Part shown: in pieces, positions 31,914 through 44,100 of the stretch | Position numbering within the stretch: position 1 is the stretch's first letter | Layout: each line of letters opens with the position of its first letter | DNA from: Oreohelix idahoensis | Lineage: Eukaryota; Mollusca; Gastropoda; Stylommatophora; Oreohelicidae | Direction of reading: 5' to 3' | DNA length: 64,000 nucleotides | Assembly (NCBI GenBank): GCA_024509875.1 | Contig: JAMPIV010009928.1 | Location: forward strand, 494,001-558,000 | Made by a program: the position numbers and the translations under genes | The notes under the pieces: generated by a model | Databases searched by the model: none | Told to the model about the DNA's origin: nothing | The model's input: only the letters and a program-made list of their open reading frames with translations

Positions 31914-31989
31914 TGGAATAATCTTTTTCAATGAGATGTTTCTGTCTATGTAAAATAAGGAACATCTTATGCAATAAATCCTTGTCATC

Positions 31990-33482
31990 AAGCACAAACA
32001 CTCAAGACACAAACACTCAAGACACAAACACTCAAGACACAAACATTCAAGACACAAACACTCAAGACATAAACACTCAAGAACAAACATGCAAGACACA
32101 AACACTCAAGAACAAACACTCAAGACACAAACATTCAAGACACAAACATTCAAGACACAAACATTCAAGACACAAAAACTCAAGACACAAACATTCAAGA
32201 CACAAACATTCAAGACACAAAAACTCAAGAACAAACACTCAAGACATAAACATTCAAGACACAAACATTCAAGACACGAACATTCAAGACACAAACACTC
32301 AAGACACAAACATTCAAGACACAACCACTCAAGACATAAACACTCAAGAACAAACATGCAAGACACAAACATTCATGACATAAACACTCAAGAACAAACA
32401 CTCAAGACACAAACATTCAAGACACAAACATTCAAGACACAAACACTCAAGACACAAACATTCAAGACACAAACACTCAAGACACAAACACTCAAGACAC
32501 AAACATTCAAGACACAAACATTCAAGACACAAAAACTCAAGACACAAACATTCAAGACACAAACATTCTACACACAAAAACTCAATACACAAACATTCTA
32601 GACACAAACACTCAAGACACAAACATTCAAGACACAAACACTCAAGAACAAACCCTCAAGACACAAACACTCAACACACAAACATTCAAGACACAAACAT
32701 TCAAGACACAAAAACTCAAGAACAAACACTCAAGACACAAACATTCAAGACACAAACATTCAAGACACAAAAACTCAAGACACAAACATTCAAGACACAA
32801 AAACTCAAGAACAAACACTCAAGACACAAAAACTCAAGACACAAACATTCTAGACACAAACATTCAAGACACAAACATTCTAGACACAAAACTCAAGAAC
32901 AAACACTCAAGACACAAACATTTAATACACAAAAACTCAAGACACAAATATTCTAGACACAAACATTCAAGACACAAACATTCTTGTTACAAAAACTCAA
33001 GAACAAACACTCAAGACACAAACATTCTAGACACAAACATTCAAGACACAAACACTCAAGGCACAAACATTCAAGACACAAACACTCAAGAACAAACATT
33101 CAAGACACAAATATTCTACACAAACACTCAATACACGAACACTCAAGATACAAACATTCAAGACACAAACACTCAAGACACAAACATTCAAGACACAAAC
33201 ATTCAAGACACAAAAACTCAAGAACAAACACTCAAGACATAAACATTCAAGACACAAACATTCAAGACACGAACATTCAAGACACAAACACTCAAGACAC
33301 AAACATTCAAGACACAACCACTCAAGACATAAACACTCAAGAACAAACATGCAAGACACAAACATTCATGACATAAACACTCAAGAACAAACACTCAAGA
33401 CACAAACATTCAAGACACAAACATTCAAGACACAAACACTCAAGACACAAACATTCTAGACACAAACATTCAAGACACAAAG
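31990..33482. repeat. 15-bp satellite, about 1.5 kb
   Basis: Units CAAGACACAAACATT / CAAGACACAAACACT with 12-base variants (CAAGAACAAACA). The unit is a multiple of three, so long open frames appear on both strands (Thr/Gln/Lys-rich and Cys/Leu-rich). A stretch near 32215-32460 is repeated almost unchanged 993 bp later. Confidence 0.97.
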
Positions 33483-33589
33483 GTCTTCAATTGAGCAGGC
33501 TCAAGATGCAGTGTAGCTAAAGCCAAAAGGAGTTTGGGCAGTTGATACACCTTCTTTACCTTCTAGAAAAATCTCCAGATTTGGCACCT

Positions 33590-33718
33590 GGAATGTTTGT
33601 ACAAAGAAGACATGGAAAAACCTTCAGCAGATGGCACAGGACTGGGGGAACCTGGCATAAGTATGCTGAAGGCCTATGTTCCTTGGGAAGCTAAAGGGTA
33701 ATGATCATGATGACTGAA
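33590..33718 (+). mobile_element. RTE-like LINE 3' end (family C)
   Basis: Reads RRHGKTFSRWHRTGGTWH, then KYAEGLCSLGS and stop, and ends in GGGTAATGATCATGATGAC. Confidence 0.65.
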
Positions 33719-33759
33719 CACAAAGAAAAGAGTTGCAGGTGTTACAATGAACCAGTTTT

Positions 33760-34150
33760 ATTATACGAAAGTGGGCCATGGACATGGAGTAAATGAATGC
33801 AAAATTTCATTAATGGCAGCAGAGATGTGGTTTCTCAGGAGAACGTTAAAATTCCCACAGACGGCTACAATAACTTCTTCTTTGTCGTTCCCTCTCAAAT
33901 AACCACATCTATCTCTCTTATAAACCTGGCAGTCCATCTCAGGCTTCTCTAACCCCCTTACAGTTTCTGCCTCAACTGTGTTGGAGAAAGCTACTCTGAC
34001 CTTCTCATGGAGCCGACAGTTTTTGAGTACATGTTCTACTGTTTGTTTGTCCTCCCCCACATGGGCACACATTTGTCAGTCCAATTCTCAATTTGTTGTA
34101 CACATGGTACTCGAGTCTGCAATGGTCGGTTCTTAGTCTGAAAATTATCA
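33760..34150 (-). pseudogene. LINE protein C-terminal relic
   Basis: Minus strand reads RLRTDHCRLEYHVYNKLRIG, then (one shift) VGEDKQTVEHVLKNCRLHEK. This is the RLRxGHxxL...EHxLxxC tail after RNase H. The last 100 codons (to 33761) are open. Confidence 0.75.
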
Positions 34151-34189
34151 CTAATGATAACTAATGAAAAATGGTTGAGGAGAGCTAAC

Positions 34190-34462
34190 AAACACAGAAA
34201 TATAATCAAAAATATATGGAAAAGAGAAGACGACCAACCTACACTGAACATGTGTTGAGAAAAGAAATGCTCGAAAACTTCGTTACCACTGGAATAACAG
34301 AAGGTAAAAGAAGCATAGACAGTGAGAACAGATAATGAACAGCTTCAAAATATGGCATGGGAAGATATAAACAAAAGAACTCATGAAAAACATTAAATAC
34401 CGAGATCTGGGGAGAGACATTAATCACATAAACCATGAGGTATGGCACATAAGGTCTGTCAC
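34190..34462 (+). pseudogene. LINE C-terminal fragment (another family)
   Basis: Reads YTEHVLRKEMLENFVTTGIT, EGKRSIDS, then shifted frames. This is the GHVxRxxxLExxVTTGxIxGKR tail of an invertebrate LINE. Confidence 0.6.
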
Positions 34463-34960
34463 TGAACGTATGGTTCAACATCCCTCGCCATTATTGCATT
34501 TATGGGTCAAGTTGGGTATTTAACTTAGCGACAAACTGCATGGACAGAAACTGCTTCAACAGCATATTCTGACATGAAAACAGTTACCTAATTTAAATGT
34601 AACCTATAACCTTTGACCTGTGAGATGAGATTTAACAACACAGATTAGTACAGCATACCAACCTTGAAATCACTCTTACCCCATGTAAATCCCAGGGGTC
34701 TCTGAGGAGAAAAAGAAAGAACAGATATATACTCTGTAAGGAATGAAAAGGGAATCGATGAGAACCTTGATATCCAATGAAGAAGTAGGATGTGAATCAG
34801 TTCCAGAGCATACATGAATGGACATAGCCTGCCAAGACAAGTCAGAGACATGACCCCACAAGGTATATAAAAAAAATAAAAAAGGTAGACCCCTAAAGTA
34901 ATATAAAGACAAACCGTATGGTTTACTATCCTGAAACACTGTTTACGTACCTTTCATGTA
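34463..34960. other. No feature seen
   Basis: No array or family motif. Two short minus-strand open stretches lack recognisable content. Confidence 0.35.
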
Positions 34961-34964
34961 AAGT

Positions 34965-35475
34965 CGGTTCTCAGTTCAATAGTGACAAGATAAACCGGAT
35001 AGTTCTTGAGTGTAAAGCTGGTTATTTTTTGTTCATTTAGTGACAAGATAAACTGGATAGTTCTCGAGTGAAAATACTATTTTTTTAGATCATTTTATGA
35101 CAAGATAAACAAGATAGTTCTTCAATGTAAAACCAGCTCTCAGTTCATTTAGTGACAGTATAAACCAGATAGTTCTTCAATGTAAATCAGTTTTTAGTTC
35201 ATTTTATGACAAAATAAACCAGATAGTTCTTCAGAGTAAAATCAGTTTTTAGTTCATTTAGTGACAAGATAAACCAGATAGTTCTTAGTTCTTAAGTGTA
35301 AAACTGGTTGTTTAAGTTCATTTAGTGACAAGATAAACCAGATAGTTCTTAGTTCTTAAGTGTAAAACTGGTTGTTTAAGTTCATTTAGTGACAAGATAA
35401 ACTAGATAGTTCTTCAATGTAAAACCAGTTCTCAGTTCATTAAGTGACAAGATAAAGCCGATAGTTCTTGTATGT
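34965..35475. repeat. Tandem array, about 55-60-bp units
   Basis: Nine or so units of GTGACAAGATAAACCAGATA, GTTCTTCAATGTAAAACCAG and TTCTCAGTTCATTTA. Confidence 0.9.
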
Positions 35476-36655
35476 AAAAACATTTAAAAACCTTAAAATC
35501 TGCTGTAAAACTACAGTGCACCCTAAAAACATCCAACACATGGCAAATACCATTTTCTTGTATAGGATGTAACACCAACTGCTCAAAATCCGTCCCAGTA
35601 ATCTCAAAAAGTTGTTGTAAATGGAAAAGGGGAGAGAGAGAACAAAAAAAGGAGAATACTTTCAATGATGCTCCATAACTGAAGAAGTTGACACCAGATT
35701 CAGCGTTTGAGCTATCCCAAAGCTGCATCTTTCACAGAATAACCCCATGATATCAGATATCAACAGATTAAAAAAAAATAAACTCAATTCATTTCGGGGT
35801 GATTCTTGTATGCACAGAAATTTCCCAAGTATTATTTAAAGCAACAAAGAACTAGCAACATTACAGAAATAAAACAAAAGGTAAATTTAACCATTTTCTT
35901 TATAATGCACAACTTTGTGGGCACCCTGAATGTCAAACAGTAACATCTACCTGACTTGGCTGTGCTTTATTCATGAGACGACACACCCAATTAAAAAAAA
36001 AAATTTAAGAAATTTCATGCCAGGCGTGAGGCTAATTACAAGTACATTCTGCAAATTAAAATTCACAATTTTATAAATAAGAAACAAATATTAAAATCAT
36101 GTAAAGAATGTCAAGTGTATGTACAACCAACTATCGTCACATGTGAATGAACAAAAAAATAAGTATTAATCATGTACATCGGTTTTTTTTTTGGATGCTG
36201 AAAATAAAGATTTCACTTAATTTAATTAATTCCAGGAGTTTTAATTCTAATTTGAAGCATGTGAAAAGGCGGCAAACAGGGTATTTGGGGTTCAACCTTT
36301 GACAGCAGTATACTGGGTCTACAGTGTACTAATTCAGGAGACTACAGTATGTGATATTGTAAGAATACGCATATTGTACTTACGCCCACTTAAGTTCTCT
36401 TATTCAATGCGGCAATGCTGCTGTTACAGCTAACCTTGAACACCAAAGTTGTGACTAATTCTGCAACTTAGTGAGAACTTCTGCCTTCTCTTAATGTGAA
36501 TGTTCAAAATAAAACCCATGAGATTGTTTCTAAAATTTAAAAGCCAGTATTAACACTACATTAAGTTTTTTAGTAGATATAACAAATGTGAATGAAATGA
36601 TTACATACCACAAATGATTGCAATTTTAATATAAAATTAAATTTTTATTCTGAAT
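35476..36655. other. No recognisable feature
   Basis: About 1.2 kb of AT-rich sequence. The minus-strand frame 35728-35432 (98 codons) has no motif I know and no splice context that I trust. Confidence 0.4.
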
Positions 36656-36659
36656 CTGT

Positions 36660-36838
36660 TAGCGTCCAGCTCTAGTCTACCCACCTGTAAATGGGTATCT
36701 GGCTCTGATCATGGGTTAGGAAAGGCAAAGGCAGCAAGGTAGGGATTTGGTACTCCCCTCATAAAGCTGGACCTGCTATACTGGTCTCTAATATTTCACT
36801 CCCCTACTGCATTATCTGCTATGGGACTACCCTTACGT
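36660..36838 (+). mobile_element. SINE-1, 5'-truncated
   Basis: Starts within the head (GCGTCCAGCTCTAGTCTACC) and keeps the body: ACCTGTAAATGGGTATCTGG, CTATACTGGTCTCTAATATT and TATCTGCTATGGGACTACCC. Confidence 0.8.
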
Positions 36839-36984
36839 TTATGCTGAAAAGATATCCAGCAAGTCCCAGAAGGAAAGCCTTGACAAACTGCTCTTTTATG
36901 CTTCTTCTATAATTTTAGCTAAACAGCCTCACCAGGAGAACTTTTTTAACGAGGTTTATAAATAAATAAAAGAATGAGGCTGTC

Positions 36985-37470
36985 TCATCATTATGATACC
37001 CTTCTTCAAAGCACATACCACCCCCACCAAGCCATCTTTCCCTGGGTCACTCGACTTTTCTGACACAATTTCTGGTTTATTAGTGCTACTATTGGTCCGA
37101 CTCCAACATTATGATACCCTTCTTCAAAGCACATAACACCTCACCAAGCCATCTTTCCCTGGGTCACTCCACTTTTCTGACACAATTTCTGGTTTATTAG
37201 TGCTACTATTGGTCCGACTCCAACATTATGATACCCTTCTTCAAAGCACATAACACCTCACCAAGCCATCTTTCCCTGGGTCACTCCACTTTTCTGATAC
37301 AATTTCTGGTTTATTAGTGCTACTAATGGTCAGACTCCAACATTATGACACCCTTCTTCAAAGCACATACCACCCCACCAAGCTATCTTTCCCTGGGTTA
37401 CTCCTCTTTTTTGACATAATTTCTGGTTTATTTGTCTGTTCTTCTCTTGGTCAGACTCCAACATTATAGC
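36985..37470. repeat. 117-bp x 4 tandem array
   Basis: Units start CATTATGATACCCTTCTTCA at about 36990, 37106, 37223 and 37339 and include TTTCCCTGGGTCACTCCACT. High identity between units 2 and 3. Confidence 0.9.
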
Positions 37471-37604
37471 AATGACAAACCAACGTATCCTGTTCACTGT
37501 GTTTGTGTGTGTGTTTTCTCACTGTCTTGTTCAATCATATTCATGACCTACTATTTCTCACATAAACATCTCATACACTGACTTTACGTTTCCAGAATTT
37601 GACG

Positions 37605-38062
37605 ATGACAGAATCTTCTTCTTGGATGTTTGGCCACTGACTGACAAAAGCAATCAGTTACCATCGCACCTAGTGGTATCTTATAGGGCAGCAACAAACT
37701 CTCTCCTCTTCACTCAGTCAGTGCTCCAACTAGGGTTTATGCTTGTCATCTTGGCTTCCATAGTTCTCCGCACAGCTCTCTTTCACTTTCCTTCTGGGGT
37801 CCATAACATAGCAGTTCTGGTGATGGTGTTTGGGGTCTCTTCTGATGACATGGCCAACCCAATTCCAGAGTCTGCCCGATATGATGACGGTTTGCATATC
37901 TTCTTCCTTGCCCCCAGTAAGTAGTTCTTTGTTTGTGATGGTGTTCGCCAAAAAATTGTTTTCCTTAGGCAGGTCGTGTGGAAAGAGAATAATTTGGACA
38001 TTTTCTTTTCTGTTACTCTCCAACATTCTGCACTGTACAGAAGTACAGAAACTATGCAACGC
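37605..38062 (-). mobile_element. RTE-like LINE (family A) 3' part
   Basis: Minus strand reads CTSVQCRMLESNRKENVQII, NTITNKELLTGGKEEDMQTV, ISGRLWNWVGHVIRRDPK, then the UTR including the complement of TTGTTGCTGCCCTATAAGAT and a GAAGAAG end at the left. Same family as 43380-43917. Confidence 0.75.
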
Positions 38063-38119
38063 TCACATTGTTGTTACTTGGTGTTTGTGCTAATGACAGC
38101 ATAGTGTGAAGAGTAAATA

Positions 38120-38445
38120 GATACAAGATACACTGAACAGGTGTCTCTTTTGAGATACACTGAACAGGTGTCTCTTTTGAGATACACTGGACAGGTGTCT
38201 CTTTTGAGATACACTGAACAGGTGTCTCTTTTGAGATACACTGGACAGGTGTCTCTATCAAGATACACTGAACATGTGTCTCTTTTGAGATACACTGAGC
38301 TGGTCTCTTTTGAGATACACTGAACAGGTGTCTCTTTTGAGATACACTGAACAGGTGTCTCTTTCGAGATACACTGGACAGGTGTCTCTTTTGAGATACA
38401 CTGAACAGGTGTCTCTTTCGAGATACACTGGACAGGTGTCTCGTT
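38120..38445. repeat. 27-bp x 12 minisatellite
   Basis: Unit TGAACAGGTGTCTCTTTTGA plus GATACAC. Being a multiple of three it gives false open frames on both strands (for example minus 38550-38074). Confidence 0.95.
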
Positions 38446-38479
38446 CTTGCCTTGTTGTTTTTCATTGCTTTTGATAAAC

Positions 38480-39040
38480 CGCTCTAATTTGCATTCTGTT
38501 GTAAAAATGCCATCGTGGTGTTTCAAATCTTCACCTTGTTTCAGTTTCATTCATTACTCTTCAGAAATCTGAAGAGCATATATGCTTAAATAAATTCATG
38601 CCATGCCTCTCTGTCCTGTGCCAGCCATTTAAGGAGTCTCTTTTTTTTTAGCACTGTCACAAAAGTCTCAATTTCCCTTCTCCTAGTGTTTTTTTTATTT
38701 TGGTGTCCGTTTATTTCTCTTACTTTGAGGATTCCAGAATATGAACTGGCTTGTAACGCTATCAGCTGGTTTCCTACATGTCTGCTCTATCTAATGACAG
38801 TATCTTGTTCCACTGATATTTTTCTCGTTCTTAAACTAGTTCCCCAATGGTGATCTTGTCATAATATTTCAACTGTTCTATTCTGCACAAGCACCTATTT
38901 ATAAAAAAAGTACATAGCTGTCTGGTTGTCACTTCTGCTGTCCTCCATGTTTCAGAGCCGTACTATAGGATTGGCTTGACAGATGAGTTCAAGATTCTTA
39001 ATTTTTGAGTTGGACTTCATTTCTATTGATTCCCATACGA
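38480..39040 (-). pseudogene. RTE-like LINE reverse transcriptase C-terminal relic (family C)
   Basis: Minus strand reads SQSYSTALKHGGQQK, KNEKNISGTRYCH, then EQTCRKPADSVTSQFIFWNP and DSLNGWHRTERHGMNLF. It is the region after the palm; many stops. Confidence 0.65.
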
Positions 39041-39400
39041 AGAGCTCACTGGAAAAACCTGACATGTCACATTATTATAAAAACTGAGTTAATGACCTCA
39101 GCACATTCAGCATTCTCAAAAGAAGGTGTAGAAACTAAAAATTATATTTGAAAACACCATTCCTCTCCAAGAAAATGAAGCATAAAAACAGGCCATTCTT
39201 CTTTGTGTCATAGCGTTTCAAATTTTAAAATTCAATTTTCTCAGACTTCACTTTTTTGTGACATGTCAGGTTTTTCCAGTGAGGTCTTCATATATCTCCT
39301 AACGCATTTAGTTTCAGTCTGGTATTACCACAGATGTTATTTCTTCCTCACATGCTTCATTGTTATCAACATCTGTTTTCTGTATGTTGATCTTCCTGTT
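39041..39400. other. No feature seen
   Basis: A short palindromic pair (GGAAAAACCTGACATGTCAC at 39051 and its complement near 39260-39282) hints at a small inverted-repeat element of about 230 bp; otherwise nothing. Confidence 0.4.
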
Positions 39401-39404
39401 GAAC

Positions 39405-39562
39405 CCTAGTCGCACAACACTCATCATCATTTCCCATTTCGCTCCTTATGCAGTACACTGTTGCAGCTGATCCCCTCACGGGAACCCTACCCCAAAGCAT
39501 TTCTACGCTCTTGTAGTAGTGGTTTCGGTAGCAATTTGTTTGACATGATAAAGTAATAATCA
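39405..39562 (+). repeat. Module M, copy
   Basis: TTTCGCTCCTTATGCAGTAC, AAAGCATTTCTACGCTCTTG and TAGTAGTGGTTTCGGTAGCA. The last 20 bases agree almost exactly with the LTR at 52018-52037. Confidence 0.6.
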
Positions 39563-39799
39563 GTGCCTCTTGTTCTCTTTGCCGACCCCATGCACAACTT
39601 CATAATAATCAGTGCCTCTTGTTCTCTTTGCCAACCCTCATGCACAGCTTTATACAACCTCTTACAAACAAACACACAAACAGGAACAACGTGAGGTCTA
39701 GTTAGATTTGTCTTCTTTGTGAAATCATACAATATTTTGGCAGAATACACTCTAGCCATCAGCAAACATGATACCACAGATCAAGTAATAAGAGTTTAT

Positions 39800-40450
39800 C
39801 CAACTGGCGACTGCCATTCATACAGACCATACATGTTCCTGTCTTCTTCTCCTTCCTCGTACACTCTCACATGTCTACTTGAATATTTTCAAAGAAAGCA
39901 GTGGGCAACTTGAGGCTATTTGTATCTCCATAGAGTTTTTCCAGGAATGGTTTTGGTGACGGTCATATGTGCTTTCTCTGTTGCTCATGTTGGGCATCTT
40001 TGAAGCAGATGTTCAGTAGTCATTTTATCTATGCCACAGTTACCCTCATCGGTAGTTCCTATCTTTAGCTTGTTGAATCGATGGTATCCCAATCTGCTGT
40101 GGCCCGTGCAAAGTTTGAAGATTACCACTCGCTCTTTTCTGCTGAGCTGGTAATATGCATAATTTTGTGTGTTCCAAATGCTCTGCATCCCATTTGCTCC
40201 TGTATTTGCTTCTGATAAAACTCTTTGCCTCTTCGAAAGTTATGCTTGTATCAGGCTGAGGTACCTTTCCACCTTTCTTCGCCAATCTGTCAGCCTCTTC
40301 ATTGCCTGGGATGCTACAGTGAGATGGGAATCAATGTATCTCAACTCATTTGAATCGTTGACACAATCGGTTCATGTCTCATCTCCTAATGTCATGGTCA
40401 ACTTATTTAAAAGGCAACTGCTACAACAACCGCTGATGCAAGAGCTAATC
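39800..40450 (-). pseudogene. LINE RNase H end and C-terminal tail relic
   Basis: Minus strand, right to left: NRLCQRFK near 40370, HWFPSHCSIPGNEEADRLAK with the RNase H GNExAD motif near 40290, SITFEEAKSFIRSKYRSKWD, YQLSRKERVVIFKLCTGHSR, IGTTDEGNCGIDKMTTEHLL and, shifted, FLEKLYGDTNSLKL, FFENIQVDM. Several frameshifts. Copies of the tail are at 20215 and 28825, and of the middle at 44723. Confidence 0.8.
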
Positions 40451-40479
40451 AAGTGCTGTTACAGATTACCTACATTTGG

Positions 40480-40790
40480 GGGGGTCAGGGGCCTTGTGTA
40501 GTCCCCGGGGGTTTATGAAAGACAAAGAAAAAATAAAAGGCTACTACTTCCTCAGGCATGTGGAAAGACACAACAAATGAGGTTGTACGTGGATTGGCAA
40601 CATCATCATGTAACAGCAAATGCTAAAGAGACCACTGCTGCTAATGTACCTGAATGCTTTGTTGCACGATTACTGCAAAAAAGATAAGCTACAGTATCTT
40701 CTTAATGCTCTGTAAGGAGCAAAAAATAGAAACTAAGATGATGATGATAATGACATTCTAGGGTAGGCGAGCCCCTATACTCCGGAAGGA
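40480..40790 (-). repeat. Module M, inverted longer copy
   Basis: CTTCCTCAGGCATGTGGAAA, GATTGGCAACATCATCATGT, AACAGCAAATGCTAAAGAGA and CCACTGCTGC, then CTCTGTAAGGAGCAAAAAAT, and a GATGATGATGATAATGA end. Related copies at 43955-44130 and 61094-61240. Confidence 0.5.
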
Positions 40791-41050
40791 GCAAAAGAAT
40801 AAGAAATGATTTAAAGGCCAGTTCTGTTTAATGATGCATACAATCTTAAAATACAAATGTCGATGAATTTAGCCATGTAATCAAGGTATTTGTCAAATGG
40901 TGTTTTCTTATATTTATGCAACTCCACTTAAAAAAACAAAAAAACAAACAAAGCTGTACATGTCTGAGAGAACAATTGAATATACAGTTCAAATGCTAGG
41001 TCGGCAAAAATGTAATTAAAAACTATCACATGACTAGAGTTGTCCCAGCA

Positions 41051-41111
41051 CTATCTATACAGACGGCAGAAATCTCGTACTGCATTGCTGACTTGCTTCA
41101 GATCTTCAGCA
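41051..41111 (-). CDS. TNPO3: TNPO3 terminal exon with stop
   Basis: Acceptor TTTGTTTCCAG before 41111. The first base completes a serine codon, then [19 protein letters not shown] and TAG at 41053-41051 follow. This matches the usual C-terminus of transportin-3. The 3' UTR must run leftward from 41050; I see no convincing polyadenylation signal close by. Confidence 0.93.
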
Positions 41112-44100
41112 CTGGAAACAAAGAATAGAAGAAATATTTTACTGACATATACTATTTGTTTTAGGAGACACAAGATGAAACAAATGGAGAAAAAAAATTA
41201 TCAGATGTTACAAAACCTTCAGTGGTCATTTAAGAAAATGTGAATGAAATTAATTAACTGGAAAAGTCTTAGGCATAAGAAAAACACATCCAGATTTACT
41301 ATAAGTCCTCAACACCTATCTGATACCTTCAGAGCTAGAGGTGTTTCAGAATTCAGAATTTTCCGGATTTCAATATGACAGTACAGTATGGTACCACCCT
41401 AGTGGGATCTGTGGCAGCACACAGCAAGCAAACACATTATTTTCAAATTTCTGCTTATATTAAAAATAATGCTTATTATTTATTAAGAATCTTCAACTCA
41501 AATGTCAAGTCTATAGTATGGCTTACTTATTTAGTTGTTCCTCTTCTACCGCGAGGTGTAGAGGTTTGGGAGAGAAAGTGCCATACTATCCTATCGGCTG
41601 TCTTCCTCCTGGCCTGGTTCCATTATAGTCCTCAGTCCTTCAGAGATTGTCTAATGTTGTCCTCCCAGTGGACTCTTGGTCATCCTGGAGGTTTGGATCC
41701 CTGGCTCTTAGTTTCTCACACTTGTGGTAGCCGATCTCCCATTCTGCAGACATGGCCAAACCATCGTAGTTAGGGCTGTTCTACGTGGGTCTGCAGTGGC
41801 TGGGTTTTTATGCCTTGATGTATCGTCAATTTGCAGACCATGTCTCCTGTAACTTCAACCACCTTCCTCAGATACCTCATTTCTATTGTTTGGCTAGAAA
41901 CTATATCCGCCCATTATGCTCTACAATACAAGTGGAAGAATAAATTAAACTGACCAAACACCTCCACATGTGATAGTTTCAAAAGTATGTCTATAATTTT
42001 TCCAGATGTACAGTGAGTTCAAGTTAGACATTTCCCGCATCTCTAAGGCTGAGCATCAGAATGGTAGGAGCACTTGCTTCTTGAGGCATAGTTACCCTGC
42101 TCAAAGCTTGGTAGTGCCTCATTCCTGTCTACCAAGCTGTAAATGGATACCTGATTGCTCTTGAGTCAGGGAAATCAAAGGCAGAGAGAAAGGGAGCCAG
42201 TCACCCAACCTCATAAAGCTGAGACCTAGTATAGTTAAGCTCTAACATTTCACTACCCTATGGCAGTATTTGTCATGGAACTACCTTTTTTGTTTTTAAA
42301 TATCTAAGGTGACCAGCGTAATTTACCTGGTACAGGCCTTGTGGAAATCTGCCAGCTGTTTCTTTGTGGCCGTCACTGCTCCACCGCTGCTTTCTGTGGG
42401 TAGGGCTTTTAGAGTATGCTCCAGCCACACGCAGAAGGTCTGTCCAACAGAATACAGAAGCTCTATACAATATTAAAGTATACAATGCCATACAACTTAT
42501 ACACAGAACAGTGATAGGAAACTCTTTTCAGAGCATTACACCAGGAGGTAATCTGATCAAATGTTTTACCATCATGACACTCTGGGGAGAACTATGACTT
42601 CCAAGTGTCAACCTCCTGTTAATTTTGCCCCCCCATCGGTTCTGAACCCCATCCACCTTGATCAGTTTTCAAACTAGCTATAGATGAGGAAGTGCAGCAG
42701 GGCATTTTAAGTCAAAATAGGACAAAAATGAAAACTGGGTTTAGTCTATATTATGATAGTTGATATTCTCCTGGATCTAAATATCTTAAGATCATAGGTG
42801 AACACTTTCTATGTAGGTGAATTTTGATTTTGCAAATTGTAGTTCATTAAAAATTAGTGTTTTTCCAATGAAGAAAAACATAAATATCTCAAAATTGCCT
42901 TTTTTCCTTTTGTTTTTTTTAATTCACGCACCTAACACAAACAATGCTGTATGATATATCACTTCTAACATACAAACAATGTTATGTTCATCTTCTAATA
43001 TACAAAAACAACTCACCGGACGGTCTATCAACATCAACTCATAAAGCACTTCACTGACGTCTGCTGACATGAATGTTGGTAAACAGAACAGACATGCATT
43101 GATGAGGGCTATCACCAAGGACTGTCCATGATCTTCTAGAAGTTTCTTCACCAGTGTCCAGCGTAACTGAAAATCTTCTCTATCCTGAATTTCAAATTCA
43201 TGAGAGAAAAAAAAGTGGTCTCATTTCTGAATGAGCAAGGCCGTGGTTACTTTGCATCTAAATGTAACTTAGTTAAACACATGTTTATCCAGATACAAGA
43301 TCAAAATTATGTTGATCTAGAAGACGTTTAAACAGCAGAGTGGGCAGGGCAAGAGCAGCCTTTTTAGCCTAAACAACATCTGGAAGTTCTTTCAATACAG
43401 CACAAGCACAAAATTGAGATTATATCAGAGCTGTGTGCTTTCTGTGCTTCTCTATGGTGCGAAATGCTGGAGAGTTACAGAGAAGGAAATGTCGAAATTG
43501 TCCTCTTTTCACACAACATGCCTAAGAAAAATTCACCGAATCTTTTGGCCGAATACCATCGCCAACTAAGATCTGCTTACTCGGAGCAAGCAAGAGGACA
43601 TGCACACCATCATAGCTGGCAGACGCTGGAGCTGGGTTGGCCATGTCCTCAGAAGAGACCCCGATGCCATCACAAGAACAGCAATGCTATGGACCCCTGA
43701 AGGAAAACGAAAGAGAGGCCGACCAAAAACAACTTGGCGGAGGACTGTGGAGGCTGAGATGCAAAGAATGAACCAGAGTTGGGGCACTGTACGAAGGATG
43801 GCCACCGACTGAGCAAAGTGGAATCAATTTGTTGTTGCCCTACAAGACGCCACTAGGCGTGATGGCCACTGACTGCTTTGACGGTCGGCAGCTAAGGATC
43901 AAAGAAGAAGAAGAAGACGTTTAAAAGATCCCATCCAAGTTTGTGATATGTGGCCCTGGGTAGTTCCTGGGGTCCCCAAGGAGAAAAATGAGAAAATAGG
44001 ACGTCTGCTCCCTCAGGCAAGTTAAAAGATGCAACTAATTTGGCATGAATGCTAGCAGCCTCATCTTGTAAGACTGATTACTATGGAAACCATCGCTGCA

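Noticed and set aside
31931..33376. Long open frames on both strands (up to 170 codons, Thr/Lys/Gln or Cys/Leu rich)
   Set aside because: They follow directly from a 15-bp satellite whose unit is a multiple of three; no start context, domain or homology.
35432..35728. Possible host exon (98 codons, minus strand)
   Set aside because: No motif known to me, no matching neighbouring exon, and no convincing acceptor and donor pair.
37730..38093. Open frames on both strands read as a short gene
   Set aside because: They correspond to a LINE family A fragment and its antisense.
38052..38550. Repetitive open frames with a VQCISKETP-type unit
   Set aside because: A 27-bp minisatellite; no codon bias or start region.
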